A DNA stretch of 64,000 nt from Arcobacter suis CECT 7833. Its GTDB lineage: Bacteria; Campylobacterota; Campylobacteria; Campylobacterales; Arcobacteraceae. The DNA is taken from positions 806,001 to 870,000 of the forward strand of contig NZ_CP032100.1 in the NCBI RefSeq assembly GCF_003544815.1, read 5' to 3'. Below are positions 10,627-20,418 of this stretch, one piece after another; the stretch's first letter is position 1; each line of letters begins with the position of its first letter. The position numbers and the translations under genes were made by a program. The notes under the pieces were generated by a model, which saw nothing but the letters and a program-made list of their open reading frames with translations, did not search any database and was not told the DNA's origin.

Positions 10627-11901
10627 ATGAATAATAGATTATTTGAAGAGAAAAATTGGAATTATTACACTACTGTAATTCCAATTATGATATTTTTTAC
10701 GATTTTTTTATCTTGGGCTACTTTTAGTGAAGTGGATGAAGCAATAAAAGGAACAGGAAGAGTAGTTCCTTCTGGTCAAACAAAAGTTATACAAAATCTT
10801 GAAGGTGGAATTATTTCTGCGATTTTAGTAGAAGAAGGAAAAACAGTAAAAAAAGGAGATATTATATATAACCTTTCTAATGCTTTTTTTAGTTCAGAAT
10901 TTGTTACAAAAGAGATTGATTTATTAAGCCTTCAAGCAGTTTTAGTAAGATTAGAAGCTTTAATTGACAATAAAACAACAATTGAATTTCCCGAAGAATT
11001 AAAGAAAAAAATCCCCGATATAATCGAAAATGAAACTAGAATATTTTATGAAGATTTAGAAAATAATCAAAGAAAAGTAGATATAGCAAAAGATCAATAC
11101 AATCAAAAAGATTATAAATTAAGAGAAACAAAAATTAGGTTTAATAATCTTAGTATAGAGTTAAATTTAGCTATGGAAAATATGAAAATATTAGATGAAT
11201 TATTAAATAAAAAAGTAGCTTCTAAAAAAGAGTATATATTAGAATTATCTAAAAAACAAAATATTGTAACTCAAATTGATGAAACAAGAAATAGTATTCC
11301 AATATTACAAGAAGAAATTGAAGAATCAAAAAAGAAAATTGCTTCAGTTGAATCAGAAAATAGAAGTAAACAATTAAGTAAATATTCAGAGATTAAAACA
11401 GAAATTAATAAAGCAATAGAAAAAAACAAAGCAAATGTTGATAGAGAACAAAGAAAATCAGTAATTTCACCTGTAAATGGAATTATTAATAAACTCTATT
11501 TTTATACAGAAGGTGGAATTGTAAAACCTGGTGATAAAATGGCTGAAATTACTCCCATAGAAGATTCCTTAACAATAGAAGCAAAAATCAAGAGTTCAGA
11601 TAGAGCATTTATTTGGGAAGGTCAAGATGTATCTGTTGAAATTACAGCTTATGATTTTTCTAAATATGGTTTATTAAATGGAAAATTAATTTCTATTTCT
11701 CCTGATAGCTTTGAAGATAGAAATGGTTCAATTTTTTATATAGCAAAAATAAAAGCAGATGTAAACCAATTTGCACCAGATCTTCCGATTTTACCAGGGA
11801 TGGTTGCAAATGTTAATATTTTGACAGGAAAAAAGACAGTACTTCAATATATAATTAAACCACTTAAAGATATTAGTAAAAATGCTTTAAGTGAACAATA
11901 A
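10627..11901 (+). CDS. HlyD/LapC-family periplasmic adaptor of type I secretion
   Basis: The 424-residue protein has one N-terminal membrane helix (residues ~17-33, PIMIFFTIFLSWATF), then a lipoyl-like half (EGGIISAILVEEGKTVKKGD), a long coiled coil (~85-270), the returning lipoyl half (VISPVNGIINKLYFYTEGG) and a β-barrel domain. It bridges the inner-membrane ABC transporter and the outer-membrane TolC-like channel. One base separates it from the ABC gene, so the two are co-transcribed. Confidence 0.92.
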   Translation: MNNRLFEEKNWNYYTTVIPIMIFFTIFLSWATFSEVDEAIKGTGRVVPSGQTKVIQNLEGGIISAILVEEGKTVKKGDIIYNLSNAFFSSEFVTKEIDLLSLQAVLVRLEALIDNKTTIEFPEELKKKIPDIIENETRIFYEDLENNQRKVDIAKDQYNQKDYKLRETKIRFNNLSIELNLAMENMKILDELLNKKVASKKEYILELSKKQNIVTQIDETRNSIPILQEEIEESKKKIASVESENRSKQLSKYSEIKTEINKAIEKNKANVDREQRKSVISPVNGIINKLYFYTEGGIVKPGDKMAEITPIEDSLTIEAKIKSSDRAFIWEGQDVSVEITAYDFSKYGLLNGKLISISPDSFEDRNGSIFYIAKIKADVNQFAPDLPILPGMVANVNILTGKKTVLQYIIKPLKDISKNALSEQ

Positions 11902-11989
11902 TTCAAAATTGCTTTTAAATAAAATTATTTTAATAATGAAATAAGAGAAAATAAAATATAATGAAAGTTATTACTACAAAAGGATTGAT

Positions 11990-12940
11990 GTGTTTAGTTT
12001 TATAAAAGCTATCCAAAACTTACTTAGCGAATTAAAAAAGAGAAAAGGATTGTGGTTTACAATCTTAAGTGTTTTGTCTATATTTGGAATCTCCCTTTCT
12101 ATGTATTTACTCACAACAATGACAGCTAAAATCGCTGAAGAAGTTTATGCTAATATGTCAATAAATTATAAAAGTAATTTAGAATATAAGTTTGAGGATA
12201 AACAAAAAGAGTTTAGAAAAATTGTTTTAGGATTAAAAGCAAATGATTATTTTAAAAATAATTTAAGTAACAAACAAGTTATAGATTCAATTATTGATGT
12301 TTATAATAAAAGTCTAATAGAATCAGGTTTTGATACTATTTCTATGACTTTTTATCCAACAGTTTATCAAACAAGTCAACATCGTACTATTATAAATAGT
12401 GTAATAAATAGAAAAATTACATCATTTGGTATTGAAGTTTTACCAGATGGTCCAAACATAGTTTATATTGAACCTATTATGTCAGGAGAAAATGTATTAG
12501 GTGTTCTTGAAGTAAAAGAGAGTTTAGTAAATTTAAAAAAAGATTTAGAAAGAGATAAACACAGTATATTTTTAGTATTAATACAAGAAAAAATGATGTC
12601 TCAGTTAGCAATTGATGCTAAAAATGGTAGATATCGTCCTGTTGTAGATGATTTAAGAGTAGAAGAACAAAAATATGATGGCTCATTTTTCGCAAATATT
12701 ATAGAAGAGGGAATAGAAGGCTTTAAAGAGCTAAAAGCTAAAGGTTATGTTGTTAATAAAGAGTATTTCAAAACATATAATGAAATGGTAGATGTAAATG
12801 GTGTTACTATTGGATATATCTTACTTGGAGAGAAAGTTAAAGGTAATGATGGTTTTGTAAATATTGTTGATAATATGACTAAATCAGTTACGATGATAGC
12901 ATTAGGTTTAGTAATATCAATATTATTATTTATGTTTTAA
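11990..12940 (+). CDS. Two-helix membrane protein with extracytoplasmic sensor-like domain
   Basis: The 316-residue protein starts at GTG 11990, with AAAAGGA just upstream. A membrane helix (~22-45) is followed by ~240 residues that look like a Cache/PDC-type extracytoplasmic sensor (YIEPIMSGENVLGVLEVKE resembles the C-terminal strand of such domains), then a last helix (~296-316) that ends the protein. There is no HAMP, kinase, GGDEF or methyl-accepting output domain, so any signal must pass to a partner. Nine bases separate it from the MotA-like gene, the obvious candidate. I do not recognise a named family. Confidence 0.65.
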   Translation: MFSFIKAIQNLLSELKKRKGLWFTILSVLSIFGISLSMYLLTTMTAKIAEEVYANMSINYKSNLEYKFEDKQKEFRKIVLGLKANDYFKNNLSNKQVIDSIIDVYNKSLIESGFDTISMTFYPTVYQTSQHRTIINSVINRKITSFGIEVLPDGPNIVYIEPIMSGENVLGVLEVKESLVNLKKDLERDKHSIFLVLIQEKMMSQLAIDAKNGRYRPVVDDLRVEEQKYDGSFFANIIEEGIEGFKELKAKGYVVNKEYFKTYNEMVDVNGVTIGYILLGEKVKGNDGFVNIVDNMTKSVTMIALGLVISILLFMF

Positions 12941-12949
12941 AGGGCAATA

Positions 12950-14080
12950 ATGAGAAGAGTTAAAATATTAAAAATCTTTTTTATTGTATTACTATTTATA
13001 ACATTTATTTTATATGCAAATTTTTCTTTAATAAAAACATTTTTTCTTGCAACATTAACATTTAATGTTCCTATTATTACTATTTTTGTTCTTGCTTTAA
13101 TGGTAATTTATCAATCAGCAATAAAATTAACAATGTTAGCTGGTACTTTTGGAATTTTGGCATATAAATCAGGAAAAAGTTTAGAATTCTATTTAGAAGG
13201 AATTAGTAAAATTATGCCAGCAAGTATTGCTCATATGTTTCAAAGAAGAGCAAAAAAAGGTGTAATACATTTTTCTGAACAAGAAGCAAAAGATGTAACG
13301 GAATGGTTAGAAAATCAATTCTTTAAAGAAAAAGGATATACAGCTTTTTTCGTGGGAACTTCATTAACACTTGGATTACTTGGAACTTTTGCTGGATTAT
13401 TAGTTTCAATTGATGAAATGGGAAAAATTATTTTGTCTTTTGGTGGAGATAATATAGATATGGGTGAGATAATGACAGGATTCTCTGGTCCTTTAAGTGG
13501 TATGGCCATTGGATTTGCTTCTTCTTTATTTGGTGTTGCTTCTGCAATTATATTGAATCTTATGCAATATATTTTAACAAAAAGTCAAGCAGCTTTTTTA
13601 GAAGATGTACAAGATTGGATAAAAGGAAGAATTGTTGAAACACAAGCAATAGACACTATTGAAGAAATGGGTGATATTAAAGGCTTTAATAAAAGTGGTG
13701 CAAATAATATGCAAGCTGCTGGATTTATAGATATTTTTGTGGATACAATAAGTGATTTTACTGACCGAATGGAACATTCAAATCAAGTATCTCAAGATAT
13801 GTTTATGAAAATTGCTAATAAATTAGAACAAACAGTAAGTAAAGCAGACAATGAGTCAATTTTATTAAAAAACTTAATTGAAGTAATGAAAGAATCTAAT
13901 GTTAATCAATATTCTAGTTCAAAACTTATTGAAGAATCTTTGCAAGAAATTTCAACAGTAATTTTATCAGAGCATAAAACTATTAAGAAAAGTTTACTAT
14001 TACAAGAAGAAAATAATAAATTACTTATTCAGTTAGTTAAAAGTTTAGAAAAAGAAAATAATTTAGAAAGTAAGAGATAA
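12950..14080 (+). CDS. MotA/TolQ/ExbB-family proton-channel protein
   Basis: The 376-residue protein has an N-terminal hairpin (residues ~8-70), a cytoplasmic segment, and the two characteristic helices of the family: ~131-154 (GLLGTFAGLLVSI) and ~181-208 (SGPLSGMAIGFASSLFG). The C-terminal ~80 residues are predicted coiled coil (my reading). Family members make pentameric rings around two MotB/TolR/ExbD helices and turn ion flow into motion. AAAGGG precedes the ATG. The MotB-like gene starts three bases after its stop. It is too short and divergent to be the flagellar MotA. Confidence 0.8.
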   Translation: MRRVKILKIFFIVLLFITFILYANFSLIKTFFLATLTFNVPIITIFVLALMVIYQSAIKLTMLAGTFGILAYKSGKSLEFYLEGISKIMPASIAHMFQRRAKKGVIHFSEQEAKDVTEWLENQFFKEKGYTAFFVGTSLTLGLLGTFAGLLVSIDEMGKIILSFGGDNIDMGEIMTGFSGPLSGMAIGFASSLFGVASAIILNLMQYILTKSQAAFLEDVQDWIKGRIVETQAIDTIEEMGDIKGFNKSGANNMQAAGFIDIFVDTISDFTDRMEHSNQVSQDMFMKIANKLEQTVSKADNESILLKNLIEVMKESNVNQYSSSKLIEESLQEISTVILSEHKTIKKSLLLQEENNKLLIQLVKSLEKENNLESKR

Positions 14081-14083
14081 TAT

Positions 14084-14812
14084 ATGGCTTGTAAGTTTGA
14101 AGAAGAATTTAATCCTTGGCCATCATTCGTGGATATTTTCTCTTCGGTTATTTTAGTATTATTATTGTTTTTATTAGTTGTTCTTGCAAATTTAGGATAT
14201 TATGCACAATTTAAATATAAAGTATCATTTACAGGTTCAGTTTCGTCTAGTGAATTAATTTCAAATACAACTAATCCACCTGCTGTAAGTACAACTAATC
14301 CAAATTCAGACCTTAATATACAAATTATAAATGAACAAAAGCAGATGATTTTAGCTCTTCAACATCAAATTGCATCCCAAGATACTTCAATCAAATCGGC
14401 TAAAGGAACGGATGAAATAGAATCTTCTGGTATAAATGTCGCAGATAAAAAAGAGGATTCAACAAAAATACAAAAAATCCTTTCTACGGATGAATATTTA
14501 GTAATAACATATAAAGCAGATGAGTTTTTTGTTGATGATGTTGCTTCTAAACAAATAAAAGATTTTTTAAACAAAGCAAAAAATAAATATTCTAATCATC
14601 AAGTTAATATTTATTCATCAGATATAAAAGATCAATTAAGTGCAACTATTTCTAAACAAATTTCATTAGCAAGAACAATGAGTGTTAGAAATTTAATAAG
14701 AAAATTTGGTTATGAAAAGAAAGATATAAAAATTGATTTAACAAGTAATCCCGAATTAAAAGAATCTGTAGATGCCACAAATGGCTATTTAGTAATTAAA
14801 ATAGTAAAGTAG
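14084..14812 (+). CDS. MotB/OmpA-like partner of the MotA-like protein
   Basis: This 242-residue protein has a short cytoplasmic N-terminus and a single helix (~15-40). An Asp at residue 17 (WPSFVDIFSS) sits where MotB, TolR and ExbD carry the proton-binding Asp. After a flexible linker, residues ~130-242 resemble a divergent OmpA-like peptidoglycan-binding domain (SLARTMSVRNLIRKFG matches its RAxxVxxYL helix). Together with the preceding gene it would form a cell-wall-anchored, ion-driven stator unit. The OmpA assignment is weaker than the membrane part. Confidence 0.72.
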   Translation: MACKFEEEFNPWPSFVDIFSSVILVLLLFLLVVLANLGYYAQFKYKVSFTGSVSSSELISNTTNPPAVSTTNPNSDLNIQIINEQKQMILALQHQIASQDTSIKSAKGTDEIESSGINVADKKEDSTKIQKILSTDEYLVITYKADEFFVDDVASKQIKDFLNKAKNKYSNHQVNIYSSDIKDQLSATISKQISLARTMSVRNLIRKFGYEKKDIKIDLTSNPELKESVDATNGYLVIKIVK

Positions 14813-14819
14813 AAAATAA

Positions 14820-17270
14820 ATGAAAAAACAATTGATATTTTTGATATTTTTAAGTGTTATTTTAAATGCTAATGAAGAAAAAATAATTGATGAAAATCCA
14901 AGTATTTCAGTATATCTTGATGAAAATCCAAGTAACTCTAAAATAGAAAAAATGAATGACAGTTTTGGTAGGTATGAGAGAGATTTTAATGTAGATATGA
15001 CTAAATATAAAAAAGTATCATTAATGGATGTTGTTCTTGAAACAGTATCAAATAGTGATTTATTAAAAGCAGCAAGAGAACAAGTAATTCAAAGCGAAAT
15101 TAAGTTAAAAGATTCTGTTGCTGGATATTATCCAACTTTGAATTTTGAAGCTGAAAATGGAAGAACACAAGCAACTAACGTAGATAGTGGAACAAAAGAT
15201 ACAAAATTCTTTAGATATTATAATGATAGAAATTATAAATTTATTTTAAGTCAAAATATTTATTCTGGTGGAGAAACTTCTAATACAATTAAAAGTTTAG
15301 AAAAAAAATTAAATGTAGAAAAAAATCAATATCAAATTGTTTTACAAGAACAAATTACAAAAGCAATAAAAGCATATTTTGATGTAGTATTTTCATATAG
15401 AACGGTTTTAGCTAGTGAAAGTAATATGGAGAATTTAAATAGGATTTTAGAAATTGTAACAATAAAATATGATAATGGTGCAGCAACAATTGGCGATTTA
15501 ACAGCAATAAAAGCAAATGTTTCAAATGCACAAACACAACTTACTAAAGTAAAATCTAAACTTACTGAATCAATTCGGTATTATGAATATATTGTAGGTC
15601 AGAATTATATTCAAACCCTTCCTTATGAGAAAAATTTTAATATTAATGTTTCAACTTTTGATTTATTATATGAAAGAGGGATCAAAAGAAATAGTATGAT
15701 TTTAAATTATTATGAATCTCTTGAAGCCGAAAAATTTAATTTAAAATCAAAAAGATCAAGCTTTGCTCCTAAACTAGATTTTGAAGTTTCATTGGATAAT
15801 GTAATGGATAAAGAAGATTACGAAGAAAGAGAACAAGAATTTAATGCACTTTTTAGACTAACTTTTAATTTATATAATGGTGGAAAAGATGAAAATAAAA
15901 TTTTAAGTGCTTTTAGTGTTATTAGAGAACTAAATTTTAAATTAGATGAAGAAAAGAAAAAATTAAAATGGAATATTTCTAAATTATTCACATCAATACA
16001 ATCTACAAATGAATCTTTAAAAAGTAATATTTCTGAAGTTATTTCACTGAGAAAAATGGTTGATGCTTATTGGGAAGAGTTCAATTTAGGACAACAAGAT
16101 TTACAATCTTTATTGCAAGGACATAAACAACTAAATTCAGCAGAAATTGAGTTGATAAAATATGAAAATAGTAATATTACTGATTTCTTTACATTATTAG
16201 GATATACAGGAGATTTATTAGCCTTTTTTGATATGGATCCTGAACATCCGAAATTTATTGATTTTACAAAAAGCAATTACACACAAGATGTATATATTGA
16301 TGATAAATTTTTAACAGAAAAAGAAAAATTAGAAAGAGAAGAACAAAGAAAAAAAGAAGAAGAATTACGAAATTCATTTGCAAATAAAGCTATTAAAGAT
16401 GAGAATATAAATGATTTTACAAAAAGATTTTTAATAACAGATGACAATTTTTATACTATTGAAATAGGAACATTTAATAATCAAAAAGATGCAATAGATT
16501 TTATAAAAAATAAAGAATTAGATAAAAATTCTTTTTCTTATGATTCTATAGAAAATTCAAAAGTTAGTTCTAAAATTGCACATGGAGTTTTTGAAAATAT
16601 TGAAATGGCAAAAGCTGAAATAGATAAGTTATCAAAAAATAACAGCCAAAAAACTCTTGTTATAAAAAAAGTGAAAGATATTAAAAAATCATATAATGAT
16701 TATATGGTTGGATTAAAAGTACAAACACCTGCTCCTGAGATTAAAGTTGTTGAAAAAATTAATACTATTGAAAAAATCAAACAAGAGAAAAAAATAGAAG
16801 AGTTCCAATTTAATGAAACAATAAAAAATACTTTTATAAATTCAAATCCAGAAGCTTATACTATTAATGTAACATCATTTAATAATAAAAAAGAACTAGA
16901 AAAAATTCTAACTGAAAATCCAAATTTATATGAAAATTCTTTTTCATATAATTATTCAAATGGTACAAACTTAATTAGATGGAATTATGGAATTTATAAT
17001 ACATACGAAGAAGCACAAAAAGCAATTGAAGAATTGAATAAAATAGGTGCTCCTTATTATCCTGTTATTCAGAAAGTTTCAAAAGAGCAAGAATTGTATA
17101 ATTTAAATATAACACAAAATACAAATGAACCAAAAAAAGAACCAGAATTTGAATACATAAATGAAACTTCTAAAATGGAATATAAAGAGCCTACACAAGA
17201 AGAAACAGAAAAAAAAATAGACTCAAATTCTGTAAAAGAAAAATTTCTACTTTTGGAAAAAGTTAAATAA
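14820..17270 (+). CDS. TolC-like outer-membrane efflux protein with C-terminal SPOR-like repeats
   Basis: The 816-residue protein has a signal peptide (~1-17), a TolC/OEP domain (~60-470; VLETVSNSDLLKAA, SAGYYPTL-type and NLYNGG motifs, duplicated helical hairpins), a Lys/Glu-rich linker, and two SPOR-like units (~535-625 with TIEIGTFNNQKDA, and ~675-745 with TINVTSFNNKKE). TolC family members are usually 430-500 residues, so the extension is the odd part. SPOR domains bind glycan strands lacking stem peptides, so the channel may be tethered to peptidoglycan. Its stop codon overlaps the next start (TAATG). Confidence 0.85.
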   Translation: MKKQLIFLIFLSVILNANEEKIIDENPSISVYLDENPSNSKIEKMNDSFGRYERDFNVDMTKYKKVSLMDVVLETVSNSDLLKAAREQVIQSEIKLKDSVAGYYPTLNFEAENGRTQATNVDSGTKDTKFFRYYNDRNYKFILSQNIYSGGETSNTIKSLEKKLNVEKNQYQIVLQEQITKAIKAYFDVVFSYRTVLASESNMENLNRILEIVTIKYDNGAATIGDLTAIKANVSNAQTQLTKVKSKLTESIRYYEYIVGQNYIQTLPYEKNFNINVSTFDLLYERGIKRNSMILNYYESLEAEKFNLKSKRSSFAPKLDFEVSLDNVMDKEDYEEREQEFNALFRLTFNLYNGGKDENKILSAFSVIRELNFKLDEEKKKLKWNISKLFTSIQSTNESLKSNISEVISLRKMVDAYWEEFNLGQQDLQSLLQGHKQLNSAEIELIKYENSNITDFFTLLGYTGDLLAFFDMDPEHPKFIDFTKSNYTQDVYIDDKFLTEKEKLEREEQRKKEEELRNSFANKAIKDENINDFTKRFLITDDNFYTIEIGTFNNQKDAIDFIKNKELDKNSFSYDSIENSKVSSKIAHGVFENIEMAKAEIDKLSKNNSQKTLVIKKVKDIKKSYNDYMVGLKVQTPAPEIKVVEKINTIEKIKQEKKIEEFQFNETIKNTFINSNPEAYTINVTSFNNKKELEKILTENPNLYENSFSYNYSNGTNLIRWNYGIYNTYEEAQKAIEELNKIGAPYYPVIQKVSKEQELYNLNITQNTNEPKKEPEFEYINETSKMEYKEPTQEETEKKIDSNSVKEKFLLLEKVK

Positions 17271-19447
17271 TGCTAAAAAAAATTAAATTTAGAATAATAA
17301 AAAATATCACGATATTAATATTAATATTTGTTGGTTTTTTATTTTTATTCTTTTGGACATTTTTTTTAGATTTTAAAGAAAAAGCTTTTATAAATGCCAA
17401 AAATAATATTGAATTAAATGTTGATAAATATACTGATAAACTCGAAAGTAAAATTATTTTATTTGATAAAATATCTGTAAATCAATATATTAAAGATATT
17501 AAAAATACTAATTTTATAAGTAATGTAAAAATTAAATACAATAAAATTTTGTTTAATAAAGAAGCTTTGATTTTCCAAACTGATGGTTTTAATGATACTT
17601 CATGGAACCTATCAGATGTAACAACAGATATAAGATTTGGAGAAATTCAAAAAATACAAGGAACATCTTTTTTTGAATTTATACCAGCAAATGATTTTAA
17701 TTCAAATGAAAATTTAATAATCAAATTTCAATTATTCAAAAATAATGAGATTAAAAATTTTATAGTTTCACTTAATTCAAATTTAGTAGATAATAAAGAT
17801 ATTGAAGAAAAACATGAACCATTCTATAGTATTTATGAATACTTCTATAATTTAAAATTAGATAATGTAATAACAAAAGAGCTAACAATTGCTTATATAA
17901 ACTATGCAACAATAGAATATACTATTGATGATTATAATTTAAAAAAAGAGATTTATGATTTTTCAAATAAATTATTTATGTTTATAATAATCTTGTTTTT
18001 TCTAATAGTAATATTAATAGTTTATTATAATAAGTATATAGAAAATAAATATATAACTGAACCAATTAATTATCTTGAAAATCTTGTTTTGGATATGTTA
18101 AATAACAAATTCTCAAATATAGACAATAAAATTCTTAATGAAAATCATGAGTATAAAAATTTGTTAGCAAATATATCAAAATTATCAAACAGAGTAGCAT
18201 CTTTAGTAAATGAATTAAATATTAATAGAGAATCTATGGAAAGAAATTTATTAACTGATAATTTAACAGGATTATATGATAAAAAGATGTTTGATATTGA
18301 TATGAAAAGTATTTTTGTATCATCTTTTGAAGGTTATATCTTTTTATTAAAAATTGCTAAACTGAATCAAATAGAGAGTTTAAATGGCACAGTAAAAACT
18401 GATGATTTTATTTTGTCTTATGTAAATATTATAAATAATATTATTTATTCATACCAAAATGACAAAATGTCTTTTTATAGATTTCATGGAGCAGAATTTA
18501 TAATTTTAGCAAAAGATATGAATTATTTAGAAGCAGTTGATTTTTCAAATAGAGTGATTAATGGATTGCTTACTGAAATATCGAGAAATTATAAATTACC
18601 TGATAATATATTCCATATTGGTGGAACTCCAATTGATAAATATGGAACAATAGATTCAATTTTAAATTTAGTAAATGGGGCATATAAAGAAGCTGTTTTA
18701 AGAGATGAAAATGGTTATGAAATTATTGAAAAAAATAAAATTTCTGAAGAAGTAGAAAAAACAGAAAAAAAAGTTAAATATATAATTGAAAATAATTATT
18801 TTGATATATCGTTTGCTTTTGATAGTTATTCATTTGAAGATGAATTATTAATGAGAGAATTAAAACCAATACTAAAAGATGAAGATGGTAATATTTTGCC
18901 AATAGGTTCATTTATTGCAATTAGCGAGAAGCTAAATTTAAATAAGAATTTTGACGAACAAGTAATCTTAAAAGCTTTTGAATATATTGAGAATAATAAA
19001 ATCGAGTATAAAATTGCAATAAATTTATCAATCAAAACAATATCAGATGATGAATTTATAGAATTTTTAAATAGATTAGTAGATGAAAATAAAAATGTTG
19101 TAAAAAATATTTTATTTAGTATTACATCTTATACTGCTTCTGTTTACAAAAAACAATTTGTTGAATTTGTTAAACAGTTAAACAAATTAAATTTTGAAAT
19201 ATTAATTAAAAGATTTAAAACAAAAGAATATCCACTCGAAGAATTATCAGAAATAAATATTAATTATATAAAAATAGATAAAGACTTAACACAAAATATT
19301 CATAATGATTTAATAAAAAAACATAGAATTAAAAATATTATTGTTTATGCTGAAGTAAATGAGATAAAAATTATAGTTGAAAATGTAGAATCAGATCAAG
19401 ATTATAAATTTTTAAGTAGATTAGATTTGTATGCAGTTAATAGATAA
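17270..19447 (+). CDS. LapD-like c-di-GMP receptor with degenerate GGDEF and EAL domains
   Basis: The 725-residue inner-membrane protein has helix 1 (~12-32), an extracytoplasmic domain (~35-235), helix 2 (~240-260), a HAMP-like linker, a GGDEF-fold domain (~325-490) and an EAL-fold domain (~505-725). The diguanylate cyclase signature reads HGAEF. The EAL metal-binding glutamate motif is absent (the position reads ELLMRELKP). Both domains are therefore probably inactive, as in LapD, which binds c-di-GMP and sequesters the LapG protease. The fold position matches LapD, but the identity is inferred from architecture and context; no lapG-like gene lies in this window. Confidence 0.75.
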   Translation: MLKKIKFRIIKNITILILIFVGFLFLFFWTFFLDFKEKAFINAKNNIELNVDKYTDKLESKIILFDKISVNQYIKDIKNTNFISNVKIKYNKILFNKEALIFQTDGFNDTSWNLSDVTTDIRFGEIQKIQGTSFFEFIPANDFNSNENLIIKFQLFKNNEIKNFIVSLNSNLVDNKDIEEKHEPFYSIYEYFYNLKLDNVITKELTIAYINYATIEYTIDDYNLKKEIYDFSNKLFMFIIILFFLIVILIVYYNKYIENKYITEPINYLENLVLDMLNNKFSNIDNKILNENHEYKNLLANISKLSNRVASLVNELNINRESMERNLLTDNLTGLYDKKMFDIDMKSIFVSSFEGYIFLLKIAKLNQIESLNGTVKTDDFILSYVNIINNIIYSYQNDKMSFYRFHGAEFIILAKDMNYLEAVDFSNRVINGLLTEISRNYKLPDNIFHIGGTPIDKYGTIDSILNLVNGAYKEAVLRDENGYEIIEKNKISEEVEKTEKKVKYIIENNYFDISFAFDSYSFEDELLMRELKPILKDEDGNILPIGSFIAISEKLNLNKNFDEQVILKAFEYIENNKIEYKIAINLSIKTISDDEFIEFLNRLVDENKNVVKNILFSITSYTASVYKKQFVEFVKQLNKLNFEILIKRFKTKEYPLEELSEININYIKIDKDLTQNIHNDLIKKHRIKNIIVYAEVNEIKIIVENVESDQDYKFLSRLDLYAVNR

Positions 19448-19455
19448 GGTTATTT

Positions 19456-20403
19456 ATGAATAAAATTATAGTTGTATTGGTAATGATAATATTTGCAGGA
19501 TGTTCTCAAAAACAAGATATTTTAATTACAAAAAAGGTTTATCCTGATATTTCTAAAAATGCTGTTTTTGATGCTGCAAAAACTCTTTTTACTCTTTCAA
19601 ATAAAGAAAATGGAAATAAATCTTTTATAGTAGATGCATATAGAGATAAACTAGAAGTAAATAAAATAATGTTTGAAGATAATATAATCAAAGTAGATAT
19701 TGTTTTAGATAAATGGATATTAGAATTATATCAAGTAGAAAAAGAAACGAGAGCTAATTTAATTATTATTCGAAGAGATGGCTTAAACAAAGATGATATT
19801 GAATATATAGATGAAAATGCACATAAGCTTTTTTGGGATAGATTAGATTATTTATTAGGTTTAAAAAAAGAGTGGAAAATGTGTAATAGATATTTTTCAT
19901 TTAATTTATTAAATGGTTTTTGTGATAACTATTTTATTACATTTAGTCCAGATGATAGTTATATTCAAAAAAATATTTTAATATCGCAAGAAAATATTAA
20001 TAAAAACACTATTGATACTATAAAAGCAGATATTTATGAAAAGACAGATTTATCTTTGGGTTTAAGTAATAGCGATATTTTTAATCAAAGTGAGAATATA
20101 GAAGATACAAATATTTTATCTCCAGTTATTACTGATGATATTTTTAAAACAGAAGCACAAAAAAAAGAAAAAGTAAAAAAAGTGCAAAACTTAGATACAA
20201 ATGAAAATATTGCTCCACAAGATTTAAAAGATGATAAATTATTGAAAGAAGATAAAGAAATTAATAAATTTAAAGAAGATTTAGAAAATATAATAAATAT
20301 GAGACCTCAAAATGAGAATACTGACTCAAATAAAATTATTTTAGATAGTAATAATTTAAAAGAAAATAGTGAGTTTGATTTGAAATCAAAAGAAAAGAAA
20401 TAA
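19456..20403 (+). CDS. Lipoprotein of unknown function in the secretion operon
   Basis: The 315-residue protein has a lipoprotein signal ending in the lipobox FAGC (Cys at 16). Residues ~25-165 look globular and the C-terminal ~110 residues are charged and low-complexity, probably disordered. AAGG lies upstream of the ATG and the gene begins nine bases after the LapD-like gene. No domain was recognised. Its place in the operon suggests an envelope accessory of the exporter. Confidence 0.7.
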   Translation: MNKIIVVLVMIIFAGCSQKQDILITKKVYPDISKNAVFDAAKTLFTLSNKENGNKSFIVDAYRDKLEVNKIMFEDNIIKVDIVLDKWILELYQVEKETRANLIIIRRDGLNKDDIEYIDENAHKLFWDRLDYLLGLKKEWKMCNRYFSFNLLNGFCDNYFITFSPDDSYIQKNILISQENINKNTIDTIKADIYEKTDLSLGLSNSDIFNQSENIEDTNILSPVITDDIFKTEAQKKEKVKKVQNLDTNENIAPQDLKDDKLLKEDKEINKFKEDLENIINMRPQNENTDSNKIILDSNNLKENSEFDLKSKEKK

Positions 20404-20418
20404 TTTAAAAGGATTTTT

